Source: Treponemataceae bacterium
GTDB taxonomy: Bacteria; Spirochaetota; Spirochaetia; Treponematales; Treponemataceae
Direction: 5' to 3'
Length of the DNA stretch: 6,699 bases
Assembly (NCBI GenBank): GCA_024697985.1
Contig: JAILRX010000060.1
Span: forward strand, 1 to 6,699
The notes under the pieces are model-generated. The model was not told the origin of the DNA. It made no database searches and was given only the letters and a program-made list of their open reading frames with translations. Positions 5,854-6,699 of this stretch are shown in pieces (position 1 is the stretch's first letter; each line of letters begins with the position of its first letter). The translations under genes were made by a program, and so were the position numbers.

Positions 5854-6630
5854 ATGATAGAAATGAAAAATATCGTTTCAGGACACAAAGATTATCTTCA
5901 AATTGAAAATTTATCCTTTGCGGATGGTCAAATCACAGCTCTCGCAGGACAAAATGGAAGCGGAAAATCGACTCTTTTGAAAACGATTCTGGGGCTGATA
6001 AAATCAAAAGGAGAAATCACTCTGGATGGAGAACAACTTTCTTCCCTTTCGCACAAAGAGCGGGCAAAAAAAATCGCCTACTTTCCGCAGGTTTTACGAA
6101 CGACAACCATGGATGTTAGAACACTCGTAAGTCATGGCAGATTTTCACACATCGGTTTTTCGTCGCATCTGAGCAAAATCGATGAAGAATTGATTGAAAA
6201 CGCAATTGAAATCGCTGATTTACAGAATTTATGCGAGAAAAATCTGTCTGAACTTTCTGGTGGAGAGCGGCAACGAGCTTATCTTGCAATGATTATCGCC
6301 CAGAACTCAAAAATGATTTTGCTAGACGAGCCAATGACCTATATGGATGTGAACCATCAGATAAAAATGCAAGAAATTTTGCTCAAACTGAAAAAGGAAG
6401 GTCGCGGAATTGTGCTTGCAAGCCACGATTTGCCGCAGGTGTTCAGTTTTTGCGACAGAATCTGCCTTATGAAAGAAGGTCGCATACTTTGTAATGAAGA
6501 ACCTTCTACCCTGTCAGAAAAAAAAGATTTCATGCGTTCGATTTTGGGCTTTTCAATTGAAAAAAATATGCGCTTAAACAGCGACAAAAAACAAGGAGAA
6601 TTTTTATATGACTACAACCTTTGCAAATAA
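5854..6630 (+). CDS. FecE/BtuD-family ABC transporter ATP-binding protein
   Basis: A 258-residue cytoplasmic ATPase with all motifs intact: Walker A GQNGSGKST at 32-40, Q-loop Q79 in YFPQV, signature LSGGERQ at 134-140, Walker B MILLDEP at 154-160, D-loop MDVNHQ at 164-169 and H-switch SHD at 190-192. The TLVSHGRFSHIGF stretch at 90-102 is typical of the siderophore/haem/cobalamin importer subfamily, which pairs with FecCD permeases. CAGGAG at 5843-5848 places the start at ATG 5854. It follows the permease after 40 bases, the widest gap in the window. The C-terminus (about 236-258) is charged and runs through the start of the next gene, overlapping it by 23 bases. Confidence 0.95.
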   Translation: MIEMKNIVSGHKDYLQIENLSFADGQITALAGQNGSGKSTLLKTILGLIKSKGEITLDGEQLSSLSHKERAKKIAYFPQVLRTTTMDVRTLVSHGRFSHIGFSSHLSKIDEELIENAIEIADLQNLCEKNLSELSGGERQRAYLAMIIAQNSKMILLDEPMTYMDVNHQIKMQEILLKLKKEGRGIVLASHDLPQVFSFCDRICLMKEGRILCNEEPSTLSEKKDFMRSILGFSIEKNMRLNSDKKQGEFLYDYNLCK

Positions 6631-6699
6631 AATTTCAAAAAAAATTTTATGCAGTGCGCTTATCACAGCAACAATGATTTTGGGTGCAAATATCGTGTT
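6608..6699 (+). CDS. Start of an unidentified, probably exported protein (truncated by window edge)
   Basis: Only 30 codons are visible. The start has a good GGAG (6594-6597) and an ATTTTTAT spacer nearly identical to the one before the binding-protein gene. The peptide begins with a basic stretch (KISKK at 8-12) and goes into a hydrophobic run (ILCSALITATMILGANIV), which looks like a signal peptide or first membrane segment. It overlaps the ATPase stop by 23 bases, so it belongs to the importer operon. A second binding protein, an outer-surface receptor or a haem-uptake factor are all possible; the family cannot be told from this fragment. Confidence 0.6.
   Translation, partial: MTTTFANKISKKILCSALITATMILGANIV

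Overview
The window (6,699 bases) is one dense, single-direction gene run on the + strand. It holds twelve genes: the first is cut by the left edge and the last by the right edge. No gap between genes exceeds 40 bases and several neighbours overlap, so it reads as one transcript or a few coupled ones. Base composition is low to moderate GC, and genes start behind GGAG-type ribosome binding sites. Enzymes of sulfite reduction and anaerobic-type tetrapyrrole metal chelation point to an anaerobic bacterium. A Treponema-like spirochaete or a clostridium-like Bacillota are both plausible. This is an impression from gene style, not a proven assignment.

Left part (1-2926), a sulfur-assimilation module: the C-terminus of an O-acetylhomoserine sulfhydrylase (MetY family); a siroheme sulfite reductase with a built-in double [4Fe-4S] ferredoxin domain; a TusA-type sulfur carrier; a ThiS-type ubiquitin-like sulfur carrier; a ThiF/MoeB-type activating enzyme; and a JAMM/MPN metalloprotease. 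The set matches the protein-thiocarboxylate route to homocysteine described in Wolinella succinogenes (Sir, HcyS, HcyF, HcyD, MetY). In that route sulfite is reduced to sulfide, HcyF adenylates the carrier and sulfide converts it to a thiocarboxylate, MetY couples the carrier to O-acetylhomoserine, and HcyD both uncaps the carrier and releases homocysteine. The carrier here ends in Gly-Gly-Gly followed by four more residues (QYDR), so it appears to be made capped, with the adjacent protease as the obvious uncapping enzyme. The TusA gene inside the set is an extra.

Middle (2948-3370): an Rrf2-family transcription factor, probably a sensor of sulfur, redox or Fe-S status for this gene run.

Right part (3361-6699), a metal/tetrapyrrole module: a shortened CbiK-type sirohydrochlorin chelatase that keeps the three metal-binding residues, then a complete FecBCD/BtuFCD-type ABC importer (binding protein, permease, ATPase) and the start of one more gene that begins like an exported protein. 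A link between the halves is that the sulfite reductase needs siroheme, which is made by metal insertion into sirohydrochlorin; the importer could bring in iron, cobalt or a metal chelate. That link is inference from gene order. No RNA gene, CRISPR array, insertion sequence or convincing terminator was seen, and no gene-free stretch over 300 bases exists.
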